A stretch of 11,777 nucleotides of DNA from JBGPYM01 sp041493205 (GTDB lineage Bacteria; Bacteroidota; Ignavibacteria; UBA10030; UBA6906): NCBI GenBank assembly GCA_041493205.1, contig JBGPYM010000084.1, forward strand, positions 1 to 11,777. Reading direction: 5' to 3'. The notes under the pieces are model-generated. The model worked only from the letters and a program-made list of their open reading frames with translations. It was not told the DNA's origin and made no database searches. Positions 1 through 7,246 of the stretch are shown here, in pieces (the first letter of the stretch is position 1; each line of letters begins with the position of its first letter). The position numbers were made by a program, and so were the translations under genes.

Positions 1-144
1 ACGCATCGCCGCTGCCGCCGGCAGAACGAGTGCGACGTCGCCGATTGCATGAAACCGGATCAGCAGGATCCGCTCAGGTGACTCCGCACTCTGCCAGGGG
101 GCAAACGACCGCGACTCGGTCCGCTCCTTCTGTTGCAGGCTCAT
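1..144 (-). CDS. Glycosyltransferase family 9 (heptosyltransferase-like), N-terminal part, cut by window edge
   Basis: Only the first 48 codons are present; the gene continues past base 1. After a polar lead of about 25 residues comes RILLIRFHAIGDVALVLPA, the opening beta strand and loop typical of ADP-heptose:LPS heptosyltransferases and related GT9 enzymes (family pattern ILIIRxxxIGDvvlttP). By family knowledge these GT-B enzymes transfer a sugar, often heptose, onto a lipid A core or other envelope acceptor at the inner face of the cytoplasmic membrane. The ATG overlaps the stop of the ABC exporter gene by 4 bp (ATGA on the minus strand), and an AAGGG ribosome-binding site lies 6 bases upstream (plus-strand 151-155), which supports this start and translational coupling. 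The acceptor and donor sugar cannot be told, because the substrate-binding C-terminal half is missing. Confidence 0.85.
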   Translation of the reverse strand, partial: MSLQQKERTESRSFAPWQSAESPERILLIRFHAIGDVALVLPAAAAMR

Positions 145-1811
145 GGTGTTCCCTTCGACACGCGACCGTTGTGCAGCGTGATCCGCCGGAACCGGCGCGG
201 GAGATACTCGTGGTGATGGCTCAGGATGAGCGTCGTGCGCCCCGTGCGCTCGCGCAGCAGGGCGGGCCAGAGAAGCCGCTCAATATCTTTCCCCAGCATT
301 GCGTTGGCCTCGTCCAGGATCAGGATGGCGGGGCGGTGAATGATCGCACGCGCGATGGCGATGCGGGCCCGCTCTCCGCCGCTCATAGTATCGCCCCGCT
401 CCCCGACCATCGTCGCCAGTCCGTCCGGGAGGGAGGCGATAAACTCCGCGAGGCATGTCACGTCAAGCACCTCCCCGATCCTGGCGTCCGTCTGCTCGAT
501 TCCCGACCAGAGAATATTGTCGCGTATGGTCCCGCGGAACAGGATGGGATCCTGTCCGACGTAGCCGATCGACCGGCGCAGCACTTCCGCAGGGAAATCC
601 GTCAGGGACCTGCCGTCAATGCGGACGGTGCCGGAGGTGGGGGAGAGGAGTCCGGCAATGATGTTCACCAGCGTTGATTTTCCGCTCCCGGATTCGCCGG
701 CGAGGAGCATCGTGCTTCCGCGGAGAACCGAGAACGAGACGCCCCGGAGAACCGGAGCCCCGGGTTCATAGGCGAAATGGACATCGGATAGGCGCAGCGC
801 GCCCACGACCTGGGGATTCGGAACCGGGAGAGCAGGTGGGAGGAGCGGGGTACGGTCCTCCATGAGGCGATACGACCGCTCAAAGGCTCCCGCCACACCG
901 TGATATGTCAGCGTCACCCTGCCGACCGCGACTGCCGCCATGACGAGAGTATACGTATAGAAGTAGAAAGCGACCACGTCGCCGGTCGATCTGCCGCTCA
1001 GGAGGGACGCCGAACTCCCGGCGACAAAGATCCCCAGCAGCAGGAGAGACAGAAGGAAGGAGACTCCCTGATTGACGATCACGTGGAGAATTGCGGAGCG
1101 TCGTTCCGAAAGGAAGGCAGACTCCTGCAGTCGTGCATACAATGCGTCACGCCATCCTTCGCGTCCGAACGCCTTTACGTCGCGGATGCCGACAATAGAC
1201 TCCGCGAGAAGCGCATTGGCCTCCGCATGGTCGGCCGTGCTTGCCGCAGCATACGCCCTCATCCGCGCCGCCATGCCGTTCACCAGGGGGAGCGGGAGGA
1301 GGAGGAGGAGTGCGATGAGGAGCGCCGCACCTGGGTGGATGCGCGCCAGAAAATACAGGCATCCGGCCATCACGAGGGCATTCTGGTACAGCGGCGCGAG
1401 GAGGGATGCGAACAACGGCTGCAGCCGGCTGAAATCCTCCATCGCGCGTGCGGACAGTTCTCCCGCGCGCTCCCGGCCGAAGAACTCCAGGGGGCGTCGC
1501 AGCAACAATGTGAAAAATTCCACGCGAAGGACGTTGCGGAGCCGGTACCCGAGGGACTGAAGTTCAACCTGCTGGGCGTACCCGACTGCCGCCGAAAGCA
1601 GAAAGATGATGAGAAGGACGCCAGCCAGCAGCAGCGGGTCGGGCCCCGGTGCGGCTCCGCCCGCCCGGTCCGCGATGAGCTTCAGGAGCCAGGGGTAGAG
1701 GAGCGAGCTCGCAGAAACGAACGTGAGTCCGATCATTGCCAGTGCGATGCGGACGCGCCATGGACGGGCGAACGACCAGAGGAACGCGATGCGATGGGCC
1801 CGGGCGCTCAT
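141..1811 (-). CDS. ABC exporter, fused membrane and ATP-binding domains (MsbA-like half-transporter)
   Basis: A 556-residue ABC exporter half-transporter, expected to work as a dimer in the cytoplasmic membrane. Residues about 15-305 form the membrane domain, with hydrophobic stretches near 20-46, 59-79, 135-156, 161-178, 245-268 and 278-300. Residues about 338-552 form the nucleotide-binding domain: Walker A GESGSGKST (372-380), Q-loop Gln420, exporter X-loop VGERG (469-473), signature MSGGE (476-480), Walker B ILILDE (496-501) with catalytic Glu501, and switch His532. The D-loop, usually SALD, reads AMLG (504-507), so its conserved Asp is missing; the rest looks catalytically competent. 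It lies 28 bp after a radical SAM gene and overlaps the glycosyltransferase gene by 4 bp, so it probably exports or flips the product of this cluster. The substrate is unknown: lipid-linked sugar, lipid and peptide are all possible. It is somewhat short for the family (usually 570-600 residues). Confidence 0.93.
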   Translation of the reverse strand: MSARAHRIAFLWSFARPWRVRIALAMIGLTFVSASSLLYPWLLKLIADRAGGAAPGPDPLLLAGVLLIIFLLSAAVGYAQQVELQSLGYRLRNVLRVEFFTLLLRRPLEFFGRERAGELSARAMEDFSRLQPLFASLLAPLYQNALVMAGCLYFLARIHPGAALLIALLLLLPLPLVNGMAARMRAYAAASTADHAEANALLAESIVGIRDVKAFGREGWRDALYARLQESAFLSERRSAILHVIVNQGVSFLLSLLLLGIFVAGSSASLLSGRSTGDVVAFYFYTYTLVMAAVAVGRVTLTYHGVAGAFERSYRLMEDRTPLLPPALPVPNPQVVGALRLSDVHFAYEPGAPVLRGVSFSVLRGSTMLLAGESGSGKSTLVNIIAGLLSPTSGTVRIDGRSLTDFPAEVLRRSIGYVGQDPILFRGTIRDNILWSGIEQTDARIGEVLDVTCLAEFIASLPDGLATMVGERGDTMSGGERARIAIARAIIHRPAILILDEANAMLGKDIERLLWPALLRERTGRTTLILSHHHEYLPRRFRRITLHNGRVSKGTP

Positions 1812-1839
1812 GGATGCGAGAGGGAGAAATGGTCAGCGA

Positions 1840-3225
1840 TCATTGCCCGTGCGTGAGGTACATGCCGACCTGTGCCGCCTTGGCCTTCAGGAACGAGCGC
1901 GCAGCGCCCCCGATGCCCGCACTCCCACTTCCTCCGTGGCGGGTCCAGGCCGCTTCGTTGACCACCCGGCGGTTCGCATACCAGTAAAAGCGTTTTGAAT
2001 ATCTCCCCGCGATGCCGATCATCCGGTCGTTCCACTCGGCGAACGGGAGTTCCGGCAGGATGAGGTCGCGGGCGCTCTCTTCATACAACCGGGTCCCTCG
2101 GATGGGATACGCGACCGTCGTCAGCACGTAGTCCGGTCGTGCCTTCTTCAGATGGCGCACGGTCTCCTCGACGTCACGGCGCGTCTCCCCCGGATAGCCG
2201 AGCATGATGAACATCCCCACTTCTATCCCCGCGGAACGGGCGAGCCGTGTCATCGCCTGCGCCTGTTCGACGCGCACGCCCCGGGACATTGCATCGAGAA
2301 TCCGCTGTGATCCCGATTCGCTCCCGATCCAGAGCCTGGTGCAGCCGGAGGATTTCAGGGCGCGCACGATCTCTTCGTTCAGCCGGTCGGCGCGTGTCGT
2401 GCATTCGAACCGGACGGGGCCCCCGCGGGCGAGGAGTTCCTTCTCGAACCCGAGCATCCACCGGTGACTGATCGTGAAGACATCGTCGGCAAACCAGAAT
2501 GCATCGGGAGCATAGGCATCCCTGAGGGAGAGGATTTCATCCACGATCAGCCGCGGCGACCGCCTGCGGTGTGATTCGCCGTAGACGGCATGGCTGCACC
2601 ACTTGCACGTGTACGGGCAGCCGCGCATGGAAATGAGGGAGAGCGATGTGGTCCCGTGTCGTTCGCGCCAGGCGTCCATGTAGCGCCCGATGGGTGCCCT
2701 CGCGCGATCGGGGAAGGGAAGGGTGTCGACATCGGCGATGTGCGGGCGCGGCGGAGTGGTGACGACGTTGCCCGACCCGTCGCGGAACGCGATCCCCGCG
2801 ACGGTGCGGAGGCGCTCCGGGGTCCGGTCCGGCAGCCGGAGGAGCCCGGCGACGGTGAGCTCCGCCTCTCCAATGACGACGGCGTCAGCGCCATGCGCGA
2901 GGAACTCGGCTGCATATGCAGGGGGTTCGGGGCCGCCGACGATCACGAATGCCCCCGAGTCGCGCGAGGCCCGTATCATGGCAAGCGCGCTGGAACGCGT
3001 CATCATGGTCACGTAGATGCCGACGACGGGCGGGCGATGCTTCCCAAGGAACTGCACAAATCCGGCGGGGGATTCAAACGTGCTGTCAAACACCTCCGTG
3101 GAGAGTCCTTCCCGCCCGAGGTAGGCGGCAATCGCGAGGATCCCGAGCGGCACATACGGCCGCATGATGCGTTGTTCGGCCGGGTCGCCGCTCAGGTAAT
3201 ACCCGTGTGTGAGGAGAATATCCAT
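1840..3225 (-). CDS. B12-binding-domain radical SAM protein (second of a tandem pair)
   Basis: A 461-residue enzyme of the cobalamin-binding radical SAM class. Residues 1-150 look like the Rossmann-type B12-binding domain: an opening strand MDILLTHGYY, then PLGILAIAAYL (26-36), GGPEP (97-101) and GADAVVIGEAE (112-122). The histidine motif DxHxxG that ligates cobalt in base-off B12 proteins is absent. The radical SAM core follows, with CxxxCxxC at Cys203, Cys207 and Cys210 holding the 4Fe-4S cluster, FWFADD (243-248), IGSESGSQRIL (300-310) and GYPGET (343-348). By family knowledge such enzymes cleave SAM to a 5'-deoxyadenosyl radical and methylate or rearrange unactivated carbons, or join rings; the class includes BchE, HpnP/HpnJ-type and P-methylase proteins. 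The substrate cannot be read from the sequence. It starts 6 bp after the stop of its paralogue. No Shine-Dalgarno sequence is visible. Confidence 0.9.
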   Translation of the reverse strand: MDILLTHGYYLSGDPAEQRIMRPYVPLGILAIAAYLGREGLSTEVFDSTFESPAGFVQFLGKHRPPVVGIYVTMMTRSSALAMIRASRDSGAFVIVGGPEPPAYAAEFLAHGADAVVIGEAELTVAGLLRLPDRTPERLRTVAGIAFRDGSGNVVTTPPRPHIADVDTLPFPDRARAPIGRYMDAWRERHGTTSLSLISMRGCPYTCKWCSHAVYGESHRRRSPRLIVDEILSLRDAYAPDAFWFADDVFTISHRWMLGFEKELLARGGPVRFECTTRADRLNEEIVRALKSSGCTRLWIGSESGSQRILDAMSRGVRVEQAQAMTRLARSAGIEVGMFIMLGYPGETRRDVEETVRHLKKARPDYVLTTVAYPIRGTRLYEESARDLILPELPFAEWNDRMIGIAGRYSKRFYWYANRRVVNEAAWTRHGGSGSAGIGGAARSFLKAKAAQVGMYLTHGQ

Positions 3226-3231
3226 CCGCGG

Positions 3232-4695
3232 TCAACGCACCCGGGCGAGACGGTTCATCCGCGCATGGAGCCCCGGAAGAGTAACCGCGTGATACCCCGA
3301 CGCCGCAATGGCTCTGAGCCGGCGGGGCGTGATCCGCCACGGAGCGACGGCCACGGCACGGAGCGCGTCCCACCCCTGGAGGAGGCGCAGCCGTTTGTGC
3401 GTCATCCGGTGGAGCGCCCGGTAGAAATCGGGCGCGTATTCGCCGGGGAACATGAGGTCGAGATCCTCGCTGTCCACCCAGTTCTGCTTGTCGCCGAGCG
3501 ATTGGCGGACCGTGTCATAAAACTTCGTGCCCGGGAGCGGATACGATACCGAGATGCCGATATCGTCCGGCCGGCACTCACGCACCATCCGGAGCGTGAG
3601 GTCAATGTCGTCACGCGTTTCACCGGGATACCCGTACTGCAGAAAGAAGCCGACGCGGATGCCCGCTGCCTTCAGCCGCTTCCGCGCCTCGTAGATCTGT
3701 TCAACCGTCGTCCCCTTCTCCATGGCGTCAAGGATCTTTTGCGAACCCGATTCGGCGCCGACCCAGATGGTGCTGCATCCGGCGCGACGGAGGTGTTCCA
3801 CCGTGTTCTCCTTGAGAAGAAGGTCCACGCGCGCGAGACACTTGAACGGAATCACCGCATTCCGGGAAACGACCTCCTCGCTGAACCGCTTCACCCATCC
3901 GGGCGTGAGCCCGAAGATATCGTCGCAGAACCAGAGGTGCTCCGGGCGCACCGTCGCGCGCAACGCGAGCATTTCATCGACGACGTTCTCGGGGGAGCGC
4001 GTGTTGTACACCTGGCCGTAAATCGGCTTCGCACACCAGTTGCAATGGAAGGGGCAGCCGCGCGTGGTCACCATGTTGACGGAGAAATATCCGTGGCGCC
4101 GGCGCCAGACCGTGCGGTACTGCTCGATGTCGACGAGGTCCCATGCGGGAAATGCGAGCGCGTCCAGATTCTTCATCACGGGGCGCGCTGGGGTCACGCG
4201 CGCCGCCGCGCCCTCCATGAAGGCAAGGCCGGAGATCAATGCCCGGTCGCCCGTGCCGCGGAGGAGGAAATCGAGGAGCTCGCACAGCGTCGTTTCGCCT
4301 TCGCCGCAGATGACGTAGTCGGCGTCATGCGCAAAATACTCTTCCAGGTGATCGACGGGGTCGGATCCGTGCACGACAACGGTGCAGCCTGCCGCGCGCG
4401 CGGAGGCTGCCATCCGGAAGGCGGCCGTCCGCATCCTGCTGAGGCACATCTTGGTCAGGTAATTGAAATCGTCATCGTAGATGACGACCACGCGCGGCCG
4501 GTGGGAGGCAAGGGAGGGAACGATCTCCTCCTCCGACCCCGCGAGCATGCTGTCGAACAACGCAGCGGAATAGCCGCGCCGGCGTACGGCTGCCGCGGCG
4601 TAGAGCGTCCCGAGTGGAGGATAGGGCATCATCGCCCTGTGCTCCTTCGGATCGAACCGGAGGAAGTATGAGTGGGTGAAGAGGACGTCGACCAT
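3232..4695 (-). CDS. B12-binding-domain radical SAM protein (first of a tandem pair)
   Basis: A 487-residue paralogue of the adjacent radical SAM protein. From the ATG chosen here (complement of 4693-4695) it begins MVDVLFTHSYFLRFDPKEHR, which lines up with MDILLTHGYYLSGDPAEQR of its neighbour. A longer form from TTG at 4713 would add six residues and overlap the previous stop by 4 bp; neither start has a clear ribosome-binding site, and I prefer ATG for its match to the paralogue. The N-terminal third resembles a B12-binding domain (PPLGTLYAAAAVRRRG; ADYVICGEGE) but lacks DxHxxG. CxxxCxxC is at Cys214, Cys218 and Cys221, followed by LWFCDD (254-259), VGAESGSQKIL and GYPGET (355-360). The C-terminal 80 residues are basic and unlike the neighbour's. 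Function within the class is unknown; two such enzymes in a row suggest successive steps on one substrate or a split after duplication. Confidence 0.88.
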   Translation of the reverse strand: MVDVLFTHSYFLRFDPKEHRAMMPYPPLGTLYAAAAVRRRGYSAALFDSMLAGSEEEIVPSLASHRPRVVVIYDDDFNYLTKMCLSRMRTAAFRMAASARAAGCTVVVHGSDPVDHLEEYFAHDADYVICGEGETTLCELLDFLLRGTGDRALISGLAFMEGAAARVTPARPVMKNLDALAFPAWDLVDIEQYRTVWRRRHGYFSVNMVTTRGCPFHCNWCAKPIYGQVYNTRSPENVVDEMLALRATVRPEHLWFCDDIFGLTPGWVKRFSEEVVSRNAVIPFKCLARVDLLLKENTVEHLRRAGCSTIWVGAESGSQKILDAMEKGTTVEQIYEARKRLKAAGIRVGFFLQYGYPGETRDDIDLTLRMVRECRPDDIGISVSYPLPGTKFYDTVRQSLGDKQNWVDSEDLDLMFPGEYAPDFYRALHRMTHKRLRLLQGWDALRAVAVAPWRITPRRLRAIAASGYHAVTLPGLHARMNRLARVR

Positions 4696-4709
4696 GCCGG
4701 CAGGCAGTA

Positions 4710-5615
4710 TCAATCAATCACGCTGTGATCCCGAAGTTTCGTATCGTACTGAGCAAGTATCTTCTCCTGGAAGTTGCCCGCGTATGCCCGCGATTCCGAT
4801 TTGGTGCAGCGGAAAATTGTGGAGCGGGTCGCGGGATCGAACTGAGGGTAGCGCTTCTCCCAGATACCCTCCATGGCGCGCAGAAGGGCCGTGTCGATGC
4901 GGTCCAGCGGGAGGGCGTTCAGCGGGAGCTCCAGGAGTCGCTGCAACATGCTCGGACGGTCGTTCGGTGTTGGCAGCGGGAGGGTGCTGACGTCAAAGTT
5001 CGGAAAGAAATCCGTGATCCAGTTGTTCGCCTCGAGGTAAACGGCAAACAGCCCCGAGTTGAACAATGGTTTGATCTGCGCCACCTCCGTCGCCTGGTAG
5101 ATGTTCCGCTCGTCCAGGGTCATCCGATCCACCGTCGCGAACGAATTGAGACAAAAGTACTTCTTGCGGTTGAGCAGGAACACCTTCTTGAATAATATAA
5201 GGAGCATCCGCGCCACCCAGAGCCGCCCGGGGGCCGTCAGGATGAAGAAATCCACGTCGCTCCCACGGTGCGTGGAATTCTTGGACAGGTCGCCGGACAC
5301 GAACACGGCGCGCACGAACGGGAAGCGTTTGATGACATGTGTGGAGATGCGCGCCATGATCCAGAGCGACCGTGCATGGGCCTGCCCCGCCAGCCGCCGG
5401 TCCACGGCTCCCGGGTCTCTCCCGGGTGCATACAGGTATCCCCGGTCGGCCGAGATGTCGCCGTCGGCGACGAGGCGCCTGCACTGATCCTCGAATTCCC
5501 CGAAGGATTCCACGCGCACCGGGAGGAAAGCAAACAGCTCGCGCATCGTGAGGGGATACCCCCAGATGTCGTAGTAAAGCAATGTCTGAAGGACTTCGCG
5601 GTGAAGGAGGTTCAT
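4710..5615 (-). CDS. Winged-helix plus nucleotidyltransferase-fold protein, first gene of the minus-strand cluster
   Basis: A 301-residue protein. Residues about 5-65 look like a winged helix (LLYYDIWGYPLTMRELFAFL, then a basic wing ending in GYLYAPGR). Residues about 100-165 carry the minimal nucleotidyltransferase signature: SGDLSKNSTHRGSDVDFFIL (107-126), with Ser107-Gly108 and the metal-binding pair Asp120 and Asp122. The rest is predicted helical, with a hydrophobic stretch WVARMLLILFKKVFLL (133-148). By family knowledge this fold transfers NMP groups to sugars, proteins or small molecules. Proteins with this YPLT winged helix and GSDVD core occur beside polysaccharide and radical SAM genes, but I know of no assigned reaction. 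It is the promoter-proximal gene, with a candidate promoter just upstream, and its stop lies 14 bp before the preferred start of the next gene. Its role could be activating a building block, or regulation. Confidence 0.82.
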   Translation of the reverse strand: MNLLHREVLQTLLYYDIWGYPLTMRELFAFLPVRVESFGEFEDQCRRLVADGDISADRGYLYAPGRDPGAVDRRLAGQAHARSLWIMARISTHVIKRFPFVRAVFVSGDLSKNSTHRGSDVDFFILTAPGRLWVARMLLILFKKVFLLNRKKYFCLNSFATVDRMTLDERNIYQATEVAQIKPLFNSGLFAVYLEANNWITDFFPNFDVSTLPLPTPNDRPSMLQRLLELPLNALPLDRIDTALLRAMEGIWEKRYPQFDPATRSTIFRCTKSESRAYAGNFQEKILAQYDTKLRDHSVID

Positions 5616-5626
5616 AGAGTCACGGA

Positions 5627-5655
5627 AATATCACGATAATCGGCGAAGTACGCAA
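5627..5655 (-). promoter_or_regulatory. Candidate promoter for the minus-strand cluster
   Basis: On the minus strand TTGCGT (plus-strand 5650-5655) and GATATT (plus-strand 5627-5632) are separated by 17 bases. The predicted transcription start falls about 5 bases before the ATG at 5615, so the message would be almost leaderless. The -10 is a weak match; the call rests mainly on the same spacing seen at the other promoters here. Confidence 0.4.
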
Positions 5656-5665
5656 GAGAGCGTAC
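5648..5665. repeat. Inverted repeat between the two divergent promoters, possible operator
   Basis: GTACGC (5648-5653), a 6-base spacer AAGAGA, then GCGTAC (5660-5665) form a perfect 6+6 inverted repeat. It overlaps the -35 of the minus-strand promoter and ends 7 bases before the -35 of the plus-strand promoter, a suitable place for a regulator acting on both directions. The regulator is unknown, and a repeat of this size could arise by chance in GC-rich DNA. Confidence 0.4.
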
Positions 5666-5672
5666 GGACGCC

Positions 5673-5701
5673 TTGTGGATTCAAGGCTGTTTTGCTATAT
5701 T
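5673..5701 (+). promoter_or_regulatory. Candidate promoter for the PASTA-rpe pair
   Basis: TTGTGG (5673-5678) and TATATT (5696-5701) are spaced by 17 bases. The expected transcript start near 5708 lies about 27 bases before the ATG at 5735. The promoter also excludes the longer GTG-initiated reading frame beginning at 5675, which would start upstream of the transcript. Confidence 0.6.
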
Positions 5702-5734
5702 AGCCTGTCCATACGCCACCATACCTGTCCCTCT

Positions 5735-6517
5735 ATGCACGTGTTCCTGGCGCGGTACCTCCAGAAGCCATGGGTCCGCAAGCTTCTTATCCTGGCCGGA
5801 GCTGTCGTCGCCTTCTTTCTTGTCGTCAATTACGTTGCACTTCCCCTCTATGTGAACCGACAAGGGACGCTTCCCGTTCCCAACGTGACCGGGGTTCCCC
5901 TCGAACAGGCCAAAGAATCGCTCACCCGCGCCGGCCTTGAACCGGTCGAAGCCGATACCCGCCCGGACCCCGAACAGCCCGAGGGGACCGTCGTCTTCCA
6001 GAACCCGCCGCCGCAGTCTATCGTCAAAGCAGGGCGCAGAGTGTACCTGACCATTTCCGGGGGGGAAGTCCGTGTAACGGTCCCGCAGCTCCGGGGGCGC
6101 TCCCTTCGCGAGGCGAAGTTCGCCCTCGAACGCGTCGGGCTTAAGCTCGGCGGTATCGCCTTCGAAACTTCCACCCAGTACCCTGAAAATACCATTGTGG
6201 CCCAATCGGTACCGCCGGATGCACGGCTGCCGAAAGGGAACAGGGTTGCGATCACGGTCAGCAGCGGCTCGACCGCCGGCGGGGCTGTGGTCCCCAACGT
6301 GGTCGGAAAAACCGTGACCGAGGCGGAACGGATCCTCAATGCGGCCGGGTTGAAAGCCGGGAACATCACCTACCGGCTCAGCTATGAACTCATCCCGAAC
6401 ACGGTGGTCGAGCAATTCCCGCGGGCAGGGGAGACCGCAATCGCAGGGCAGAATGTGGAGCTCTTCGTGATCAAAGCCGGCAAACCGACCGAAGAAATCC
6501 AGGTGCCGAAACGATGA
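5735..6517 (+). CDS. Membrane-anchored protein with three PASTA domains
   Basis: A 260-residue protein with a short basic cytoplasmic lead (HVFLARYLQKPWVRK), one transmembrane helix at about residues 16-38 (LLILAGAVVAFFLVVNYVAL) and then three extracytoplasmic PASTA repeats of about 70 residues each. They open at LPVPNVTGVPLEQAKESL, VTVPQLRGRSLREAKFAL and AVVPNVVGKTVTEAERIL, each closing in a pattern like VxLTISGG. By family knowledge PASTA domains bind peptidoglycan fragments or muropeptides and occur in Ser/Thr kinases of the PknB type and in some penicillin-binding proteins. Here there is no kinase or transpeptidase domain, so it is a stand-alone wall-binding or scaffold protein. The reading frame is open back to GTG 5675, but that lies within the promoter and would put 20 extra residues before the anchor; ATG 5735 is the better start. 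It overlaps rpe by 4 bp (ATGA). Confidence 0.9.
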   Translation: MHVFLARYLQKPWVRKLLILAGAVVAFFLVVNYVALPLYVNRQGTLPVPNVTGVPLEQAKESLTRAGLEPVEADTRPDPEQPEGTVVFQNPPPQSIVKAGRRVYLTISGGEVRVTVPQLRGRSLREAKFALERVGLKLGGIAFETSTQYPENTIVAQSVPPDARLPKGNRVAITVSSGSTAGGAVVPNVVGKTVTEAERILNAAGLKAGNITYRLSYELIPNTVVEQFPRAGETAIAGQNVELFVIKAGKPTEEIQVPKR

Positions 6518-7173
6518 TAACGATCGCCCCCTCGCTGCTTGCCGCCGATTTTGCCGATCTGAAGGGGCAGATAGCCCTGGCAGAATCGGGGGGAGCGGAC
6601 TGGCTTCACCTGGACGTCATGGACGGAAGGTTCGTCCCGAACATCTCGTTCGGCCCCCCCGTGATCAGTTCCCTCAGGAAACTGACACGCCTCCCGTTTG
6701 ACACGCACCTGATGATTGTCGAACCCGACCGGTATCTCGAGGCGTTCCGCGAAGCGGGTGCCGATATGATCACGGTGCAGTATGAGGCGTGTCCCCACCT
6801 GCACCGGACCATCCAGAAAATCCGCAGTCTGGGCGCGCGACCCGCCGTCTGCCTTAATCCTGCCACACCCGTCAACCTGCTGTCGGATATTATCCGTGAC
6901 GTCGATATGGTCCTGATCATGACCGTCAATCCCGGATTCGGAGGTCAGACGTTTATCCCCGCATCGGTGGAAAAGATCGCGCGCACAGCGGAAATGATCC
7001 GCACGATGAACCCCTCCGCACGCCTGGAAGTGGATGGGGGAATCGACACCACCACCGTTGGCGCTGTTGTCGGCGCCGGCGCTAACGTGCTCGTCGCCGG
7101 CAACTCTATCTTCCGTACTTCCGATATTCCTGCTGCCGTCCGCGCTCTCCGTTCCCACGCCGAAAGCCGCTGA
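6514..7173 (+). CDS. rpe: Ribulose-phosphate 3-epimerase
   Basis: A 219-residue cytosolic enzyme that interconverts D-ribulose 5-phosphate and D-xylulose 5-phosphate in the non-oxidative pentose phosphate pathway (or the Calvin cycle). It is a full-length TIM barrel of the usual size. The metal-binding and catalytic residues are present: His32 and Asp34 in WLHLDVMDG, His65 in DTHLMI and Asp174 in EVDGGI, with the N-terminal IAPSLLAADF motif, the NPGFGGQ loop (139-145) and the phosphate-binding AGNSIF near the C-terminus. The start overlaps the PASTA gene stop (ATGA), with AGGTG 8 bases upstream as a ribosome-binding site. Coupling to a PASTA protein rather than to carbon-metabolism genes has no obvious biochemical reason. 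Confidence 0.97.
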   Translation: MITIAPSLLAADFADLKGQIALAESGGADWLHLDVMDGRFVPNISFGPPVISSLRKLTRLPFDTHLMIVEPDRYLEAFREAGADMITVQYEACPHLHRTIQKIRSLGARPAVCLNPATPVNLLSDIIRDVDMVLIMTVNPGFGGQTFIPASVEKIARTAEMIRTMNPSARLEVDGGIDTTTVGAVVGAGANVLVAGNSIFRTSDIPAAVRALRSHAESR

Positions 7174-7246
7174 CCTGCCCCGCGCCGCCCTCCCGTGTTC
7201 GCTGTCACACTTTATGAGCCTGAGACCGACTTTTGTCTAATAAGTC

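Noticed and set aside
900..1856. 318-codon plus-strand frame opposite the ABC exporter
   Set aside because: Arg/Glu-rich shadow with no motif; the opposite strand encodes the exporter membrane domain.
2590..4671. 693-codon open frame on the plus strand opposite both radical SAM genes
   Set aside because: It is antisense to two proteins with clear motifs. Its translation is rich in Arg, Gly, His and Pro with no domain, as expected for the reverse frame of GC-rich genes.
5675..5734. 20-residue N-terminal extension of the PASTA protein from GTG 5675
   Set aside because: It starts inside the -35 and contains the -10, so it would not be on the transcript; ATG 5735 gives a normal membrane-anchor lead.
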